A stretch of DNA of 64,000 nt, from the NCBI GenBank assembly GCA_964644695.1, contig CAZXWN010000001.1:434001-498000 (forward strand), in the 5' to 3' direction. Source of the DNA: CAZXWN01 sp964644695 [NCBI: uncultured bacterium]. GTDB taxonomy: Bacteria; UBP4; UBA4092. Shown piece after piece: positions 27,413 through 36,754 of this stretch. Position 1 is the stretch's first letter. The number at the start of each line of letters is the position of its first letter. The notes beneath the pieces are model-generated. The model was given only the letters and a program-made list of their open reading frames with translations. It was not told the origin of the DNA and made no database searches. The position numbers and the translations under genes were made by a program.

Positions 27413-29830
27413 ATGAAATATTTCTTTTCACTAATATTAATATTGACCTTCATAACATCAACTTTTGCAGGAGATGCAAAAGTTAACACCAATGAAGCCA
27501 GATTCTTATGGTTAGCAAGATGGAATTATCGTTCAGAAAAAGAGGTTCGATTTGTTATACAGGAAACAAAGAAGCACGGCTTTAATGGAATATTTTTCCA
27601 GGTTAGAGGGAATGGTACTGTATATTTCAAATCCTCATATGAGCCTATGGATGAATCAATCGGAGGGGATACTGCATCTTGGGATCCTCTAGCAGTTGCC
27701 ATTGATGAGTGTAGAAAACAAGGTATTGAAATTCATGCTTATGTCAATGTATATCCAGGATGGATTGGAAATAAAAAACCAGTTAATCCCCGACAGTTGT
27801 GGTACACACATCCAGAATGGTTTGCTGTAGATAAAAATGGCGAACCCAGTAAATTGTCAGATGGATATCACGTATTAAGCCCAGGAATCCCTGAAGTAAA
27901 ACAATATTTGAATAATGTATTTATCGAATTAGTGAAAAAATATGATGTTGATGGTTTACATCTGGATTATGTCAGATATTATGACCCCAAATATTCTTAC
28001 GATTCAATAAGTCTGGCTCGGTTTAATGCGCAATACAATACAACTCCGGAAAAATCACTAGATGAATGGAATGAATTTCGCAGACAACAGGTAACAGATC
28101 TTGTTCGAATGGTTTATGTAAACGTTCATAACATTAAACCTAAAGTAATTGTTTCTGCAGCCACATGGGGAAACTGGAAAGAAGGGTACAACGATTACTT
28201 CCAAGATGCTCACGGATGGTTAGCACAGGGAATAATTGATTTTGTCTGCCCCATGACCTATACCCACGATGCTCAATTATACGAAGCAGATATCCAAGAC
28301 CAGATGGCCAACACCCATGGACGGTATATTTTCCCTGGAGTTGGAATTTTCACCATGAAAAATGGGCAAACACTGCAAGATATCATGGATGTTGTTCCCC
28401 AATACCCTAACTTGGATGGAACGATTGGATATACTCTCTTTGATTGGACTGGACTGTATAAAGAAGACTCTACAAAACAACTAAGAAAATCGGTTGTAGC
28501 AGATAAATTAGTCAAAGATATATTCAAAAAACCGGCTAAAATGCCCACATATCCATGGAAAAAAGAGTCATTAGTTATACAACAAAGTAAACCCTACATC
28601 AGTGAAGTAACTTACTCTCCATTAGTCATTCAACCAACTGATAAATATGATGTTTTCGCAAATATCAGTATTTCAAACGATGAATTAGCAGCTATAAATG
28701 GAAAAGAAGCTGTATATTTAGTCTATTCCGATAAATACTTTATTACTGATTATAAATGGGACCACACTAGGGGAATCATGGTAAAACCCACTCATGGGAA
28801 GATTAAAGGAATAATTCCCATGATGCGCGTGCCGGGGCAAACAAATCAATGGAAAAACATGATATCCCTGACTGGCGGAAAAGCTGGAACTCAGTTATTT
28901 TTCAAAATAATTGCAGCAAATAGTCATGGTGTCATTGGGGACAGTGAATTACAAACCATAAGGTTTTATTATTCATCTGGACAATACCGTTTTAAGGAAA
29001 CTTTTGGACAAGAGTATCAGGTTGGTCAGTTTATTACTCTAGATTTGCAACAGCGAGTTTGGGTTTGTGAATATAAACAGAATCGGTTGCGTATTTTCAA
29101 TAGTGATGGATCTGAAGCCCCATTCTCGCCCATTACAACAGGGATAAATGAAAAGGGTGAAAATATTCCTTTTAACAGTCCCTCTGGATTGAGTTGTGAT
29201 AATAAGGGATTTGTTTATGCCACAATGGGACTTCCAACCGCAGGACTGGTTATTAAATACGATCCAGAAACCGGTAAACCAGTATCAGCAATGGCAACAA
29301 AATATGCCGCAGGAGATACTGCTTTTGATAAAAAAGGAAACTTATATATCGTCGAAAGAATCAAGCCAAAGTTCCATATATATGATTCTTTGGGAAAAGA
29401 ATACGAAGGTTCTCCATATAGTATGAGTACGGCTGGTTCAGGACAAATTAACCGGGGTATTGCAGTAACAGCAGACGGTAAATCAGTCCTCATTATTTCG
29501 GAATCCAAGGGAAAGGTGCTTCGTTATATTGGAGGAATCAAAAATGGTAAAGTGTCCTATAGAGAAACAACTCCATTAACATCAATTGACGGGGCTTCTG
29601 GTGCAGTTGATATTGATGCGTTAGGAAATGTCTATGTGTCAGATCTTGGTAATCACTGCATTCAAGTCTTTGATCGTAATTATAAACATATTGCCGACCT
29701 GGTCGGAGGAAAGCCAGCCCTAAGTAATCCTAGAGGGGCGATAGCTACTCCTGACGGAAAAACAGTCTATGTTGTTGAAATGGGACTGAATCAGGGGTTC
29801 GGACATATTCTCAAATGGCTTAAACAGTAA
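27413..29830 (+). CDS. Secreted GHL10 (DUF187, DigH-like) glycoside hydrolase fused to NHL-type beta-propeller
   Basis: An 805-residue exported protein. A signal peptide (MKYFFSLILILTFITSTFA) is followed by a GHL10 TIM-barrel domain, about residues 25-360: ARFLWLARWNYRSEKEV, FFQVRGNGTVYFKSSYEP, VDGLHLDYVRYYD and FVCPMTYTHDA. E. coli DigH (YddW), of this family, cleaves denuded peptidoglycan glycans. A linker domain (about 390-520) leads to NHL-like propeller blades (VWVCEYKQNRLRIFNSDG, GNVYVSDLGNHCIQVFD), about 525-805. No lipobox is seen, so it is likely periplasmic or secreted. Fusion with a propeller suggests a binding or scaffold role (inference). A strong terminator follows. Confidence 0.83.
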   Translation: MKYFFSLILILTFITSTFAGDAKVNTNEARFLWLARWNYRSEKEVRFVIQETKKHGFNGIFFQVRGNGTVYFKSSYEPMDESIGGDTASWDPLAVAIDECRKQGIEIHAYVNVYPGWIGNKKPVNPRQLWYTHPEWFAVDKNGEPSKLSDGYHVLSPGIPEVKQYLNNVFIELVKKYDVDGLHLDYVRYYDPKYSYDSISLARFNAQYNTTPEKSLDEWNEFRRQQVTDLVRMVYVNVHNIKPKVIVSAATWGNWKEGYNDYFQDAHGWLAQGIIDFVCPMTYTHDAQLYEADIQDQMANTHGRYIFPGVGIFTMKNGQTLQDIMDVVPQYPNLDGTIGYTLFDWTGLYKEDSTKQLRKSVVADKLVKDIFKKPAKMPTYPWKKESLVIQQSKPYISEVTYSPLVIQPTDKYDVFANISISNDELAAINGKEAVYLVYSDKYFITDYKWDHTRGIMVKPTHGKIKGIIPMMRVPGQTNQWKNMISLTGGKAGTQLFFKIIAANSHGVIGDSELQTIRFYYSSGQYRFKETFGQEYQVGQFITLDLQQRVWVCEYKQNRLRIFNSDGSEAPFSPITTGINEKGENIPFNSPSGLSCDNKGFVYATMGLPTAGLVIKYDPETGKPVSAMATKYAAGDTAFDKKGNLYIVERIKPKFHIYDSLGKEYEGSPYSMSTAGSGQINRGIAVTADGKSVLIISESKGKVLRYIGGIKNGKVSYRETTPLTSIDGASGAVDIDALGNVYVSDLGNHCIQVFDRNYKHIADLVGGKPALSNPRGAIATPDGKTVYVVEMGLNQGFGHILKWLKQ

Positions 29831-29843
29831 AACAATTCCAATC

Positions 29844-29880
29844 AAAGCCCGATTTCAGCATCGTGAAATCGGGCTTTTTC
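29844..29880 (+). terminator. Rho-independent terminator after GHL10-NHL gene
   Basis: A 14-bp perfect stem, AAAGCCCGATTTCA (29844-29857) with its complement (29864-29877), loop GCATCG, followed by a T-run. It separates the GHL10 gene from leuS. Confidence 0.92.
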
Positions 29881-29909
29881 TTGCAGTAAAACATACGCTG
29901 GGCTATGAT
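29881..29909 (+). promoter_or_regulatory. Putative promoter of leuS
   Basis: TTGCAG (29881-29886), 17 nt, then TATGAT (29904-29909), just after the terminator and about 43 nt before the leuS ATG. The -10 matches 5/6 but the -35 only weakly. No T-box leader is apparent. Confidence 0.45.
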
Positions 29910-29951
29910 TTTAATGATTTCAAACGAATAATTAAAAGTCAGGATTATCTC

Positions 29952-32459
29952 ATGGAAGAAAGAATTCCCTTTAAAGAAATTGAGCCAAAATGGCAAAAAT
30001 TCTGGGCTGAATCTGGATTATTTAAAACCACAATGGATTCTGATAAACCCAAGTTTTATCTATTGGAAATGTATCCTTATCCCTCTGGCGATTTACATAT
30101 GGGCCATGTCCGAAATTACACAATAGGCGAAGCGACGGCTCGTTATAAACGTATGAAGGGATACAACGTCTTATATCCAATGGGATTTGATTCCTTTGGA
30201 ATGCCTTCCGAAGCCGCTGCCATTAAAAATAAGATGCACCCCAAAATTTGGACTTATAAGTGCATTGAAAAAATGAGAACGGCATTGACCCGCCTTGGAC
30301 AATCTTACGACTGGAATAGAGAAGTAGTCACCTGCGCTCCAGAATACTACAAGTGGAATCAGTGGATTTTTCTCAAAATGCTGGAAAAGGGATTGGCATA
30401 TAAAAAACTCTCTGCGGTCAACTGGTGTCCAAAATGTCAGACAGTATTGGCAAATGAACAAGTCGAAGATGGTAAGTGTTGGCGCTGTTCCGAGACAGTA
30501 ACTCAAAAGGAATTGGAACAATGGTTTCTGAAGATCACTGATTATGCAGATCAATTGATTGATGATCTTGATAAATTAGCTGGATGGTCAGAACGTGCAA
30601 AATCTCTTCAACGTAATTGGATTGGTAAATCCACAGGGATTGAAATAGATTTCCCAATATTAGAAGGGCAGGGTATAAAGACAAAGTCATTCACTGTTTT
30701 CACAACCCGACCTGACACTATCTATGGTGCCACATATTGCGTTCTATCTCCTGAACATCCACTTGTTGATGAAATTATTAAAGTCAGTCCTGATGCAGCT
30801 AATATTAAAGCCTTTGTTGATCGAGTGAAAAATCAGGACAGAACCGTTGAAACATTGCTTGAATTACCTAAAGAAGGGCTTGATACAGGAATTAAGGCAA
30901 TCAATCCAGTCAATAAAGAACCTATCTCAATTTTCCTTGCAAACTATGTGCTCATGGAATATGGCACGGGTGCCATTATGGCGGTACCGACCCATGATCA
31001 ACGCGATTTCGAATTTGCACAAAAGTATGGCATTAAAATGATTCTGGTTATTGATAAACCAGATAATCCTCTCCAACTTAATGAAATGACCGCAGCCTAT
31101 GAAGACTCGGGTGTCATGGTCAATTCTGGAGAGTTTAATGGACTTACCAGTGGTGAGGCATGGGATAAGATCGCCGATAAAATGGTATCTGAAGGATATG
31201 CCCGAAGAACAGTGAATTTCCGAATTCGTGACTGGGGTATTTCCAGACAACGATTCTGGGGAACACCCATTCCAATAATCTATTGTTCTGATTGTGGAAC
31301 AGTTCCTGTCCCGGAAAAGGACTTACCCGTCCTCCTTCCAGATAATGTTGATTTCAGTGATTACTCAGGTTCTCCACTGAAAAAGCTCTCAGAATTTGTT
31401 GATTGTCCTTGCCCTAAATGTGGTAAGCCAGCAAAACGAGATACGGATACTATGGATGGATTTATTGATTCATCCTGGTACTTCTTACGGTATACAACTC
31501 ACCCTGATCGCCGCGAACCAGCAGCTTTTAATGTAGAAGATGCAAAGTTCTGGTTACCTGCCAATCTTTATATTGGTGGAATTGACCATGCAACGAAACA
31601 TCTTATTTATTCCAGATTCTTTGTTAAATTCCTCAGAGATATCGGGCTGGTTAATATTGATGAACCATTCACGAATCTGATTAATCAGGGCTGGGTTTTG
31701 GGAACAGATGGACAAAAAATGTCCAAGTCCAAGGGAAATGTTGTTGATCCCAATAAATTACTTCAAGAGTATGGTGCAGATACAATGCGAATATGCATGA
31801 TGTTTATTGCACCCCCGGAACCCGATATGGCATGGAGCGATGAAGGTATCGAAGGCGCACATCGATTCCTTAATCGCGTTTGGAGAATCGCATTACAGCA
31901 TTGCGACGCAGTCTCCAGCAATCTTTATCCCAAGCTTGATGGCATTGAGTTGTCTGAAAATGCGCGTTCGTTACATAAAGCAACCCACAAGGCCATAAAA
32001 AAGGTCTCAGAAGATATTGAAGACAGGTTGCATTTTAATACGGCCATCGCTGCCATGATGGAACTCGTTAATGAACTATACAAATTTGATTCAAGCAAAA
32101 TAGACCCATCTGAAGCAAAATTAGTTCTCAGTGAAGCATTGTCAAACTTAGTATTACTGATTAGCCCCTTGGCACCTCATTTGGCCGAGGAATTGTGGCA
32201 TCGGTTTGGTTATAAAGACTCTGTTTTTGCTGAAAAATGGCCTGAATATAATCCATCGGTTCTGATTGATAATGCGGTTGAAATAGTTTTCCAGGTAAAT
32301 GGCAAAGTCCGGAGTCGGCTTGTGGTTCCAATTGATGCGACAAAGGAACAAATTCAGGAAATTGCATTATCAGACCAGAGAATCATTCAATTACTTGATG
32401 GAAAACAACCCAAGAAGGTTATTGTTATTCCACAAAAACTTGTAAATATCGTTGTATAA
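29952..32459 (+). CDS. leuS: Leucyl-tRNA synthetase
   Basis: An 835-residue class Ia synthetase that charges tRNA-Leu. The HIGH motif appears as SGDLHMGHVRNYTIGE, the editing (CP1) domain contains TTRPDTIYGATY and GTGAIMAVPTHDQRDFEFA, and KMSKS is in DGQKMSKSKGNVVDP. Two CxxC zinc-knuckle pairs (CPKC..CWRC; YCSDC..CPCPKC) are present. A C-terminal anticodon-binding domain and the tail QVNGKVRSRLVVP are typical. AGGA lies 7 nt before the ATG. In many Proteobacteria leuS is next to lptE-holA; here those lie in a separate operon 24 kb away. Confidence 0.97.
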   Translation: MEERIPFKEIEPKWQKFWAESGLFKTTMDSDKPKFYLLEMYPYPSGDLHMGHVRNYTIGEATARYKRMKGYNVLYPMGFDSFGMPSEAAAIKNKMHPKIWTYKCIEKMRTALTRLGQSYDWNREVVTCAPEYYKWNQWIFLKMLEKGLAYKKLSAVNWCPKCQTVLANEQVEDGKCWRCSETVTQKELEQWFLKITDYADQLIDDLDKLAGWSERAKSLQRNWIGKSTGIEIDFPILEGQGIKTKSFTVFTTRPDTIYGATYCVLSPEHPLVDEIIKVSPDAANIKAFVDRVKNQDRTVETLLELPKEGLDTGIKAINPVNKEPISIFLANYVLMEYGTGAIMAVPTHDQRDFEFAQKYGIKMILVIDKPDNPLQLNEMTAAYEDSGVMVNSGEFNGLTSGEAWDKIADKMVSEGYARRTVNFRIRDWGISRQRFWGTPIPIIYCSDCGTVPVPEKDLPVLLPDNVDFSDYSGSPLKKLSEFVDCPCPKCGKPAKRDTDTMDGFIDSSWYFLRYTTHPDRREPAAFNVEDAKFWLPANLYIGGIDHATKHLIYSRFFVKFLRDIGLVNIDEPFTNLINQGWVLGTDGQKMSKSKGNVVDPNKLLQEYGADTMRICMMFIAPPEPDMAWSDEGIEGAHRFLNRVWRIALQHCDAVSSNLYPKLDGIELSENARSLHKATHKAIKKVSEDIEDRLHFNTAIAAMMELVNELYKFDSSKIDPSEAKLVLSEALSNLVLLISPLAPHLAEELWHRFGYKDSVFAEKWPEYNPSVLIDNAVEIVFQVNGKVRSRLVVPIDATKEQIQEIALSDQRIIQLLDGKQPKKVIVIPQKLVNIVV

Positions 32460-32528
32460 AATTTAAAAGGTGAATCCACTACAGTCAGGTATATCGTGGT
32501 TCATTTTAGAAAGGTTTAGAATTAAACA

Positions 32529-33551
32529 ATGAAAATAAAGGTTGGCGTTATTGGTTGCGGTCAGATAGCACAAGTTGGACACTTGCCGGGACTGACATCT
32601 ATTCCTGAGGTTGAATTAATTGCTGTCGCTGATATTGATGAAAAAAAAGCAAAAAATGCAGCCAGTAAATTTGGAGCCCAGTATTACTTCACCGATTGGA
32701 AAGAGTTGATTGCTTTAAATGACATTAAGGCGGTTAGCGTTGCTGTACCCAATTATCTTCATGCAGAAATGACTATTGCTGCATGTAACGCAGGGAAACA
32801 CGTCTTGTGCGAAAAGCCAATGGCTACTTCTCTGGATGAAGCATGGGCCATGATTGAAGCTTCTCGTAAAAATAATGTGAAACTGGAAATTTGTATGGCT
32901 CATCGATATAATCCTGCGGCCCAAACTGCAAAAGATATTTTGGACAGTGGCCTTCTGGGAAAAGTAAATATGGTGATGGGTTATTACGGAAGTCCAGGGC
33001 CTGAATATTGGTCACCAGATGGAAAATGGTTCTTTGACAAGAAGCAGGCATTTGGTGGAAGCATGGCAGATTTAGGAATTCATGAAATTGACTTGATTCG
33101 ATTCCTGATTGGCAGTGATATCGCTAAAGCTTCAGGATTTATATCAACGCTCGAAAAGAAAAATGCGACCGTTGAAGATAATGGCATCGGCACTTTGGTC
33201 TTTGAAAACGGCACCCTTTGCACTATGTATGCCAGCTGGACTTATAAACCCGGCAATAGTGGTTTAACCCTTTTCTGTGAAAAAGGGACTCTCTACTTTG
33301 GACCCAATCCTTTCACAGACAAACCTGTTGCCATCCAGTTAATGGATCCTCCGGGTCTTCTTATTCCTGAAGTACTCCCCAAATCTAAATGGGGGGATCG
33401 TTACCAACATTTCATAAAATGTATTCTTGAGGATAAAGTTCCCGCATCAAATGGCTGGGAAGGATATAAAGGGTTGGAAGTCATTACGGCCATTTACGAA
33501 TCCAGCGAAACAGGAAAAACAATTTCATTACCAATGGTCCCCAGGACCTGA
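32529..33551 (+). CDS. Gfo/Idh/MocA-family oxidoreductase
   Basis: A 340-residue NAD(P)-dependent oxidoreductase. The N-terminal Rossmann fold has GVIGCGQIAQVGHLPGL, the conserved EKPMATSLDEAW motif carries the catalytic lysine (CEKP), and GGSMADLGIHEIDLIRFL gives the usual D-x3-H pair. Family members act on sugars, inositols or sugar acids. The next gene is a sugar-phosphate-isomerase/epimerase-like TIM barrel, with an intergenic gap near 20 nt, so the two probably form a small carbohydrate catabolic or modifying unit. The substrate is not evident. It lies 69 nt after leuS with no clear terminator between. Confidence 0.85.
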   Translation: MKIKVGVIGCGQIAQVGHLPGLTSIPEVELIAVADIDEKKAKNAASKFGAQYYFTDWKELIALNDIKAVSVAVPNYLHAEMTIAACNAGKHVLCEKPMATSLDEAWAMIEASRKNNVKLEICMAHRYNPAAQTAKDILDSGLLGKVNMVMGYYGSPGPEYWSPDGKWFFDKKQAFGGSMADLGIHEIDLIRFLIGSDIAKASGFISTLEKKNATVEDNGIGTLVFENGTLCTMYASWTYKPGNSGLTLFCEKGTLYFGPNPFTDKPVAIQLMDPPGLLIPEVLPKSKWGDRYQHFIKCILEDKVPASNGWEGYKGLEVITAIYESSETGKTISLPMVPRT

Positions 33552-33574
33552 TTAAATTTACCTTGGAGGAAACA

Positions 33575-34345
33575 ATGTTTCTTTGTAACAGTACTTGGAG
33601 CTTTCACAAAATCATTCCCGGCGAAATGAAGTTTCTTGAATTTCCCAATAAATGTGCTGAATTGGGAATTCCAGCTGTTGAGTTACTCGATTTCCACTTT
33701 GAAAAAAAAGGACTCGACAAAAGTTACTTGAACAAAGTAAAAAAGACCTGTAAAGATGCAGGTGTAAAACTGGCTTGTTATTCTATTGGTAATGATTTCA
33801 CCATTCTTGATCCGAAAGAAAGAAAAAAACAAATTGACTATGTGAAAGATGCCATAAAAATAGCCAATTATCTTGAAGCTCCAGTCATTCGTTGTTTCTG
33901 TGGGTCTCAACACATTACGGATGAGGCAATGGACCGAGTTATCCAGGGTTATCAGGAAGTCATGAATGATGCGATGAAATACAATGTCGTACTTGCCATG
34001 GAAAATCACTGGGGTCTGTCTGTAAATCCTGACAATGTAGTCAAAATCATAAAAGGCGTCTACTGTCCAACTCATTTTGGCTCTACTTTGGATTTCGGTA
34101 ACTGGGCTAATCCTGACAGAGTCTTAGGCGCAATAAAAGTGGCTCCGTTCGCCAAACATGCGCATGCAAAAGCCTATGTGTTTGATAAAAAAGGTGAGGA
34201 ACCAGATATTAATTTCAAGGCCATCATGGCTGAATTAAAGAAAAATAAATATCAGGGTGCTGTGTCTATTGAATTTGAAGGTCCTGAAGATCAAATTCAA
34301 GGAACTATTAAAACCGCGAAACTTTGCAAGAAATATTTAAAATAA
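33575..34345 (+). CDS. Sugar phosphate isomerase/epimerase-like TIM-barrel protein
   Basis: A protein of about 256 residues in the xylose isomerase-like TIM barrel family (AP endonuclease 2 fold). Metal-site motifs seen are AMENHWGLS, STLDFGNWANPD, KHAHAKAYVFD and the end VSIEFEGPED. The start is ATG 33575, preceded by GGAGG (33565-33569) 5 nt upstream; a TTG at 33563 would be inside that Shine-Dalgarno region and is rejected. It follows the Gfo/Idh/MocA gene directly. Such pairs occur in inositol or keto-sugar pathways, but the substrate cannot be named here. Confidence 0.82.
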   Translation: MFLCNSTWSFHKIIPGEMKFLEFPNKCAELGIPAVELLDFHFEKKGLDKSYLNKVKKTCKDAGVKLACYSIGNDFTILDPKERKKQIDYVKDAIKIANYLEAPVIRCFCGSQHITDEAMDRVIQGYQEVMNDAMKYNVVLAMENHWGLSVNPDNVVKIIKGVYCPTHFGSTLDFGNWANPDRVLGAIKVAPFAKHAHAKAYVFDKKGEEPDINFKAIMAELKKNKYQGAVSIEFEGPEDQIQGTIKTAKLCKKYLK

Positions 34346-34390
34346 TCAGTCGTTTTTTATTTCTGTAACTGATTGATTTTTAGTGAATTA

Positions 34391-34436
34391 AAAAAGGAAC
34401 ATCGAACAAGATCGATCTCGTTCGATGTTCCTTTTT
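34391..34436. terminator. Bidirectional terminator; palindrome family copy 3
   Basis: A 23-bp inverted repeat with one mismatch. Outer arms AAAAAGGAAC / GTTCCTTTTT surround the shared half-site ATCGAACAAGATC and its near-complement. The A-run on one side and T-run on the other make it work in both directions between the convergent sugar isomerase and DUF4416 genes. Confidence 0.9.
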
Positions 34437-34450
34437 CTAGTATATTGATA

Positions 34451-34993
34451 TCAAGTAAGTTGGTTATTCTTCAGAATGGGTAATATCTGTTCCATGTATA
34501 AATTACGAATTTTTTCAAATGTATTGAAATATTCTTGTGTCGCATAATCCGGATAGGTGTAATCAAAGGGTAAGAAAGACTTTCCTTTATAGCGTAAGGT
34601 CACTTCGGCATAAATACCTTTCCCGATATAAATACGATGGGCATAATTCTTGGTAGTAGCCAATATTACCTTTGCACCGGTCAGATACCCAGGATCAAGG
34701 TTAATCTTCCGATTTGAACCACTCCTAAGTTCTAATTCATTAGTCCATAATTTAATATCTGCCAAGTCGCCGGGATCTATCAAATTCTTAAACGAATAAA
34801 AACGTCTTAGTATGACAGGACCCATCTCTTTTACATAATAACTTGTAATATTGAATGGAATTAATGGAGAAGAATAATCAATAGGACCGAATTTTTCAAT
34901 TAAATCGGATTCAAAGTCCTGACAGATTTTTTCATTAACAGCCAAGACTCCAATAAAAAGTTTCACGGGCAGGGGTGTCTTTGTTTGTCCCAT
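34451..34993 (-). CDS. DUF4416 family protein
   Basis: A 180-residue protein matching the DUF4416 pattern: KLFIGVLAVNEKICQDFESDLIEKFGPIDY, SPLIPFNITSYYVKEMGPVILRRFYSF, and later NLDPGYLTGAKVILATTKNYAHRIYIGKGIYAEVTLRYKGKSFLPFDYTYPDY. Function is unknown. The family is found mostly in deltaproteobacteria, planctomycetes and allied phyla, which fits the general picture of the host. No signal peptide. AAGG lies 6 nt before the ATG at 34993. It follows the SH3b lipoprotein gene by 49 nt on the same strand, so the two probably share a transcript. Confidence 0.8.
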   Translation of the reverse strand: MGQTKTPLPVKLFIGVLAVNEKICQDFESDLIEKFGPIDYSSPLIPFNITSYYVKEMGPVILRRFYSFKNLIDPGDLADIKLWTNELELRSGSNRKINLDPGYLTGAKVILATTKNYAHRIYIGKGIYAEVTLRYKGKSFLPFDYTYPDYATQEYFNTFEKIRNLYMEQILPILKNNQLT

Positions 34994-35042
34994 AATTTAC
35001 CTTTATAGTTCAATAAATTCTAATATTCATTATCACTAAAGA

Positions 35043-35417
35043 TTATTTTCCATTCAATGTAACCCAACCGGTTTTCTTATCAATCGTTTTTACGCGGAAC
35101 CACTGGCCTTTGATTTCTAATATTTCTAGCCGTGATGAAGGTTGAAGTCGTGTAATCTTTCGAGAGGTAAGACTTTGCTTTTCGTAAAGGTATACAGGGT
35201 CTGGATTACCATAAGGAGAATATAAAATCAGATACTTAGGAGGAGCCGCTTTTTCAGGTTTGGTAGTTTTATTTTGAGTTGTATTTTCAGAAACCACAAC
35301 AGAAACGCTTGTTCCCTTATCGGGTTGGGTTGTTTTTTGTCTTCCGGAACAGCCCAATAACAATAAAAGACACAAAATTATACTGAAACCGGCAGCAACT
35401 AATAGTCTTAGCTTCAT
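35043..35417 (-). CDS. SH3b-domain lipoprotein
   Basis: A 124-residue protein with a lipoprotein signal (MKLRLLVAAGFSIILCLLLLLGC region; lipobox LLGC with Cys near residue 23), a polar Thr/Lys-rich linker, and a C-terminal bacterial SH3-like fold of about 60 residues (VYLYEKQSLTSRKITRLQPSSRLEILEI, then WFRVKTIDKKTGWV). SH3b modules often bind cell wall. It probably sits on the periplasmic side of a membrane. The exact role is unknown; the neighbour is DUF4416. Confidence 0.78.
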   Translation of the reverse strand: MKLRLLVAAGFSIILCLLLLLGCSGRQKTTQPDKGTSVSVVVSENTTQNKTTKPEKAAPPKYLILYSPYGNPDPVYLYEKQSLTSRKITRLQPSSRLEILEIKGQWFRVKTIDKKTGWVTLNGK

Positions 35418-35445
35418 GTAGTTGAGTCCTTTAACTCATATAATC

Positions 35446-35454
35446 TGTTATAAT
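35446..35454 (+). promoter_or_regulatory. Extended -10 promoter candidate for tyrS-secA
   Basis: TGTTATAAT, an extended -10 element (TG-N-TATAAT), about 54 nt before the tyrS ATG. A second TATAAT lies at 35439-35444. No good -35 at the right distance, as often in extended -10 promoters. Confidence 0.55.
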
Positions 35455-35507
35455 GAAGATTATTTTATGAGGATTTTTCCGCAAAATCCGGAGGATTTGA
35501 TTTAATC

Positions 35508-36740
35508 ATGGCTACACCAGAAATTACAGCTGATATTCAACATGCCCTTAATCTTATCAAACTAAACACCGTAGATATTATCTCAGAAGAAGATATTATC
35601 CAGAAATTGATAAATTCTAAGAAAACAGGGAAACCGTTACGGATTAAATTGGGAGCTGACCCGTCAGCCCCGGATTTACATTTAGGACATACCATAGCAT
35701 TACGTAAGTTACGTCAATTCCAAGATTTGGGACATCATGTAGTGTTCATTATTGGTGATTATACGGCCATGATAGGTGATCCCTCAGGTCGGTCGCAAAC
35801 ACGAAAACCCTTAACCCGGGAACAAGTACTTGTGAATGCGGAGACCTATAAAAAACAAGTCTTCCAAATCCTGGACCCCACAAAAACAGAAGTCCGATTT
35901 AATGGGGAATGGCTCTCAAAGCTTACCTTTGAAGATACACTTAAATTAGCCAGCAAATATACCGTCGCTCGAATGCTTGAACGAGACGACTTTATGAAAC
36001 GATATAAAAATGGCATTCCTATTTCAGTACATGAGTTTCTCTATCCGCTCATGCAAGGGTATGACTCCGTTGCAATACAAGCCGATATTGAAATAGGTGG
36101 CACTGACCAGACCTTTAATCTCCTGGTAGGAAGAGATCTCCAGAGAGAATATGGTCAAGAGCCACAGACCGTCTTAACATTACCGCTTCTTGAAGGAACT
36201 GATGGCGTCCAGAAGATGTCAAAGTCTTTGGGAAACTATATTGGAATCAGTGAAGCTCCCAAGGAAATGTTTGGAAAAGTAATGAGCATTTCGGATACAC
36301 TGATGCTCAAATATTACGAGCTATTAAGTGTCGTAACCACTGAGGAATTAGCCCAGATCAAAGAAGGAATCAATTCGGGTTCACTTCATCCTCGTGAAGC
36401 AAAAGCTCGACTCGGAAGACTGATTGTTTCGCAATACCAAGGCAACGCTGCCGGTGAAGAAGCTGAAGCAGAATTCAACCGTCAATTCCGTGATAAAAAA
36501 ATACCTGATGATATTCCACAGGTAACATTGAAATGTGATACTCCTTCGCAGGGAATATTAAAAGTCATGTCAGGTGCTGGAATCGTCAAAAGTAACAGTG
36601 AAGCCAGACGCATGATTCAACAAAATGCCGTAGAAGTTGATGGTCAGAAAGTAACGGATGACCATATGGAAATGAGTACAGGTAAAGAGTACTTATTCCA
36701 TGTCGGACGACGCTATTTCAAAGTCACACTAACTCAATAA
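35508..36740 (+). CDS. tyrS: Tyrosyl-tRNA synthetase
   Basis: A 410-residue class Ic synthetase. HIGH-like motif [11 protein letters not shown] follows [13 protein letters not shown], and the KMSKS motif reads [14 protein letters not shown]. The C-terminal S4 domain ([25 protein letters not shown]) is present. The [14 protein letters not shown] form and length match the TyrZ-like type rather than the E. coli TyrS form (inference). GGAGG lies 13 nt upstream; a stop codon just before the ATG excludes a longer start. secA follows after 14 nt. Confidence 0.95.
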   Translation: MATPEITADIQHALNLIKLNTVDIISEEDIIQKLINSKKTGKPLRIKLGADPSAPDLHLGHTIALRKLRQFQDLGHHVVFIIGDYTAMIGDPSGRSQTRKPLTREQVLVNAETYKKQVFQILDPTKTEVRFNGEWLSKLTFEDTLKLASKYTVARMLERDDFMKRYKNGIPISVHEFLYPLMQGYDSVAIQADIEIGGTDQTFNLLVGRDLQREYGQEPQTVLTLPLLEGTDGVQKMSKSLGNYIGISEAPKEMFGKVMSISDTLMLKYYELLSVVTTEELAQIKEGINSGSLHPREAKARLGRLIVSQYQGNAAGEEAEAEFNRQFRDKKIPDDIPQVTLKCDTPSQGILKVMSGAGIVKSNSEARRMIQQNAVEVDGQKVTDDHMEMSTGKEYLFHVGRRYFKVTLTQ

Positions 36741-36754
36741 CAGGACAATAATTC

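Noticed and set aside
32460-32528. Imperfect hairpin (TGAATCCAC with GTGGTTCA) between leuS and the oxidoreductase gene
   Set aside because: The stem has a bulge and long loop and only a weak T-run; too little support for a terminator.
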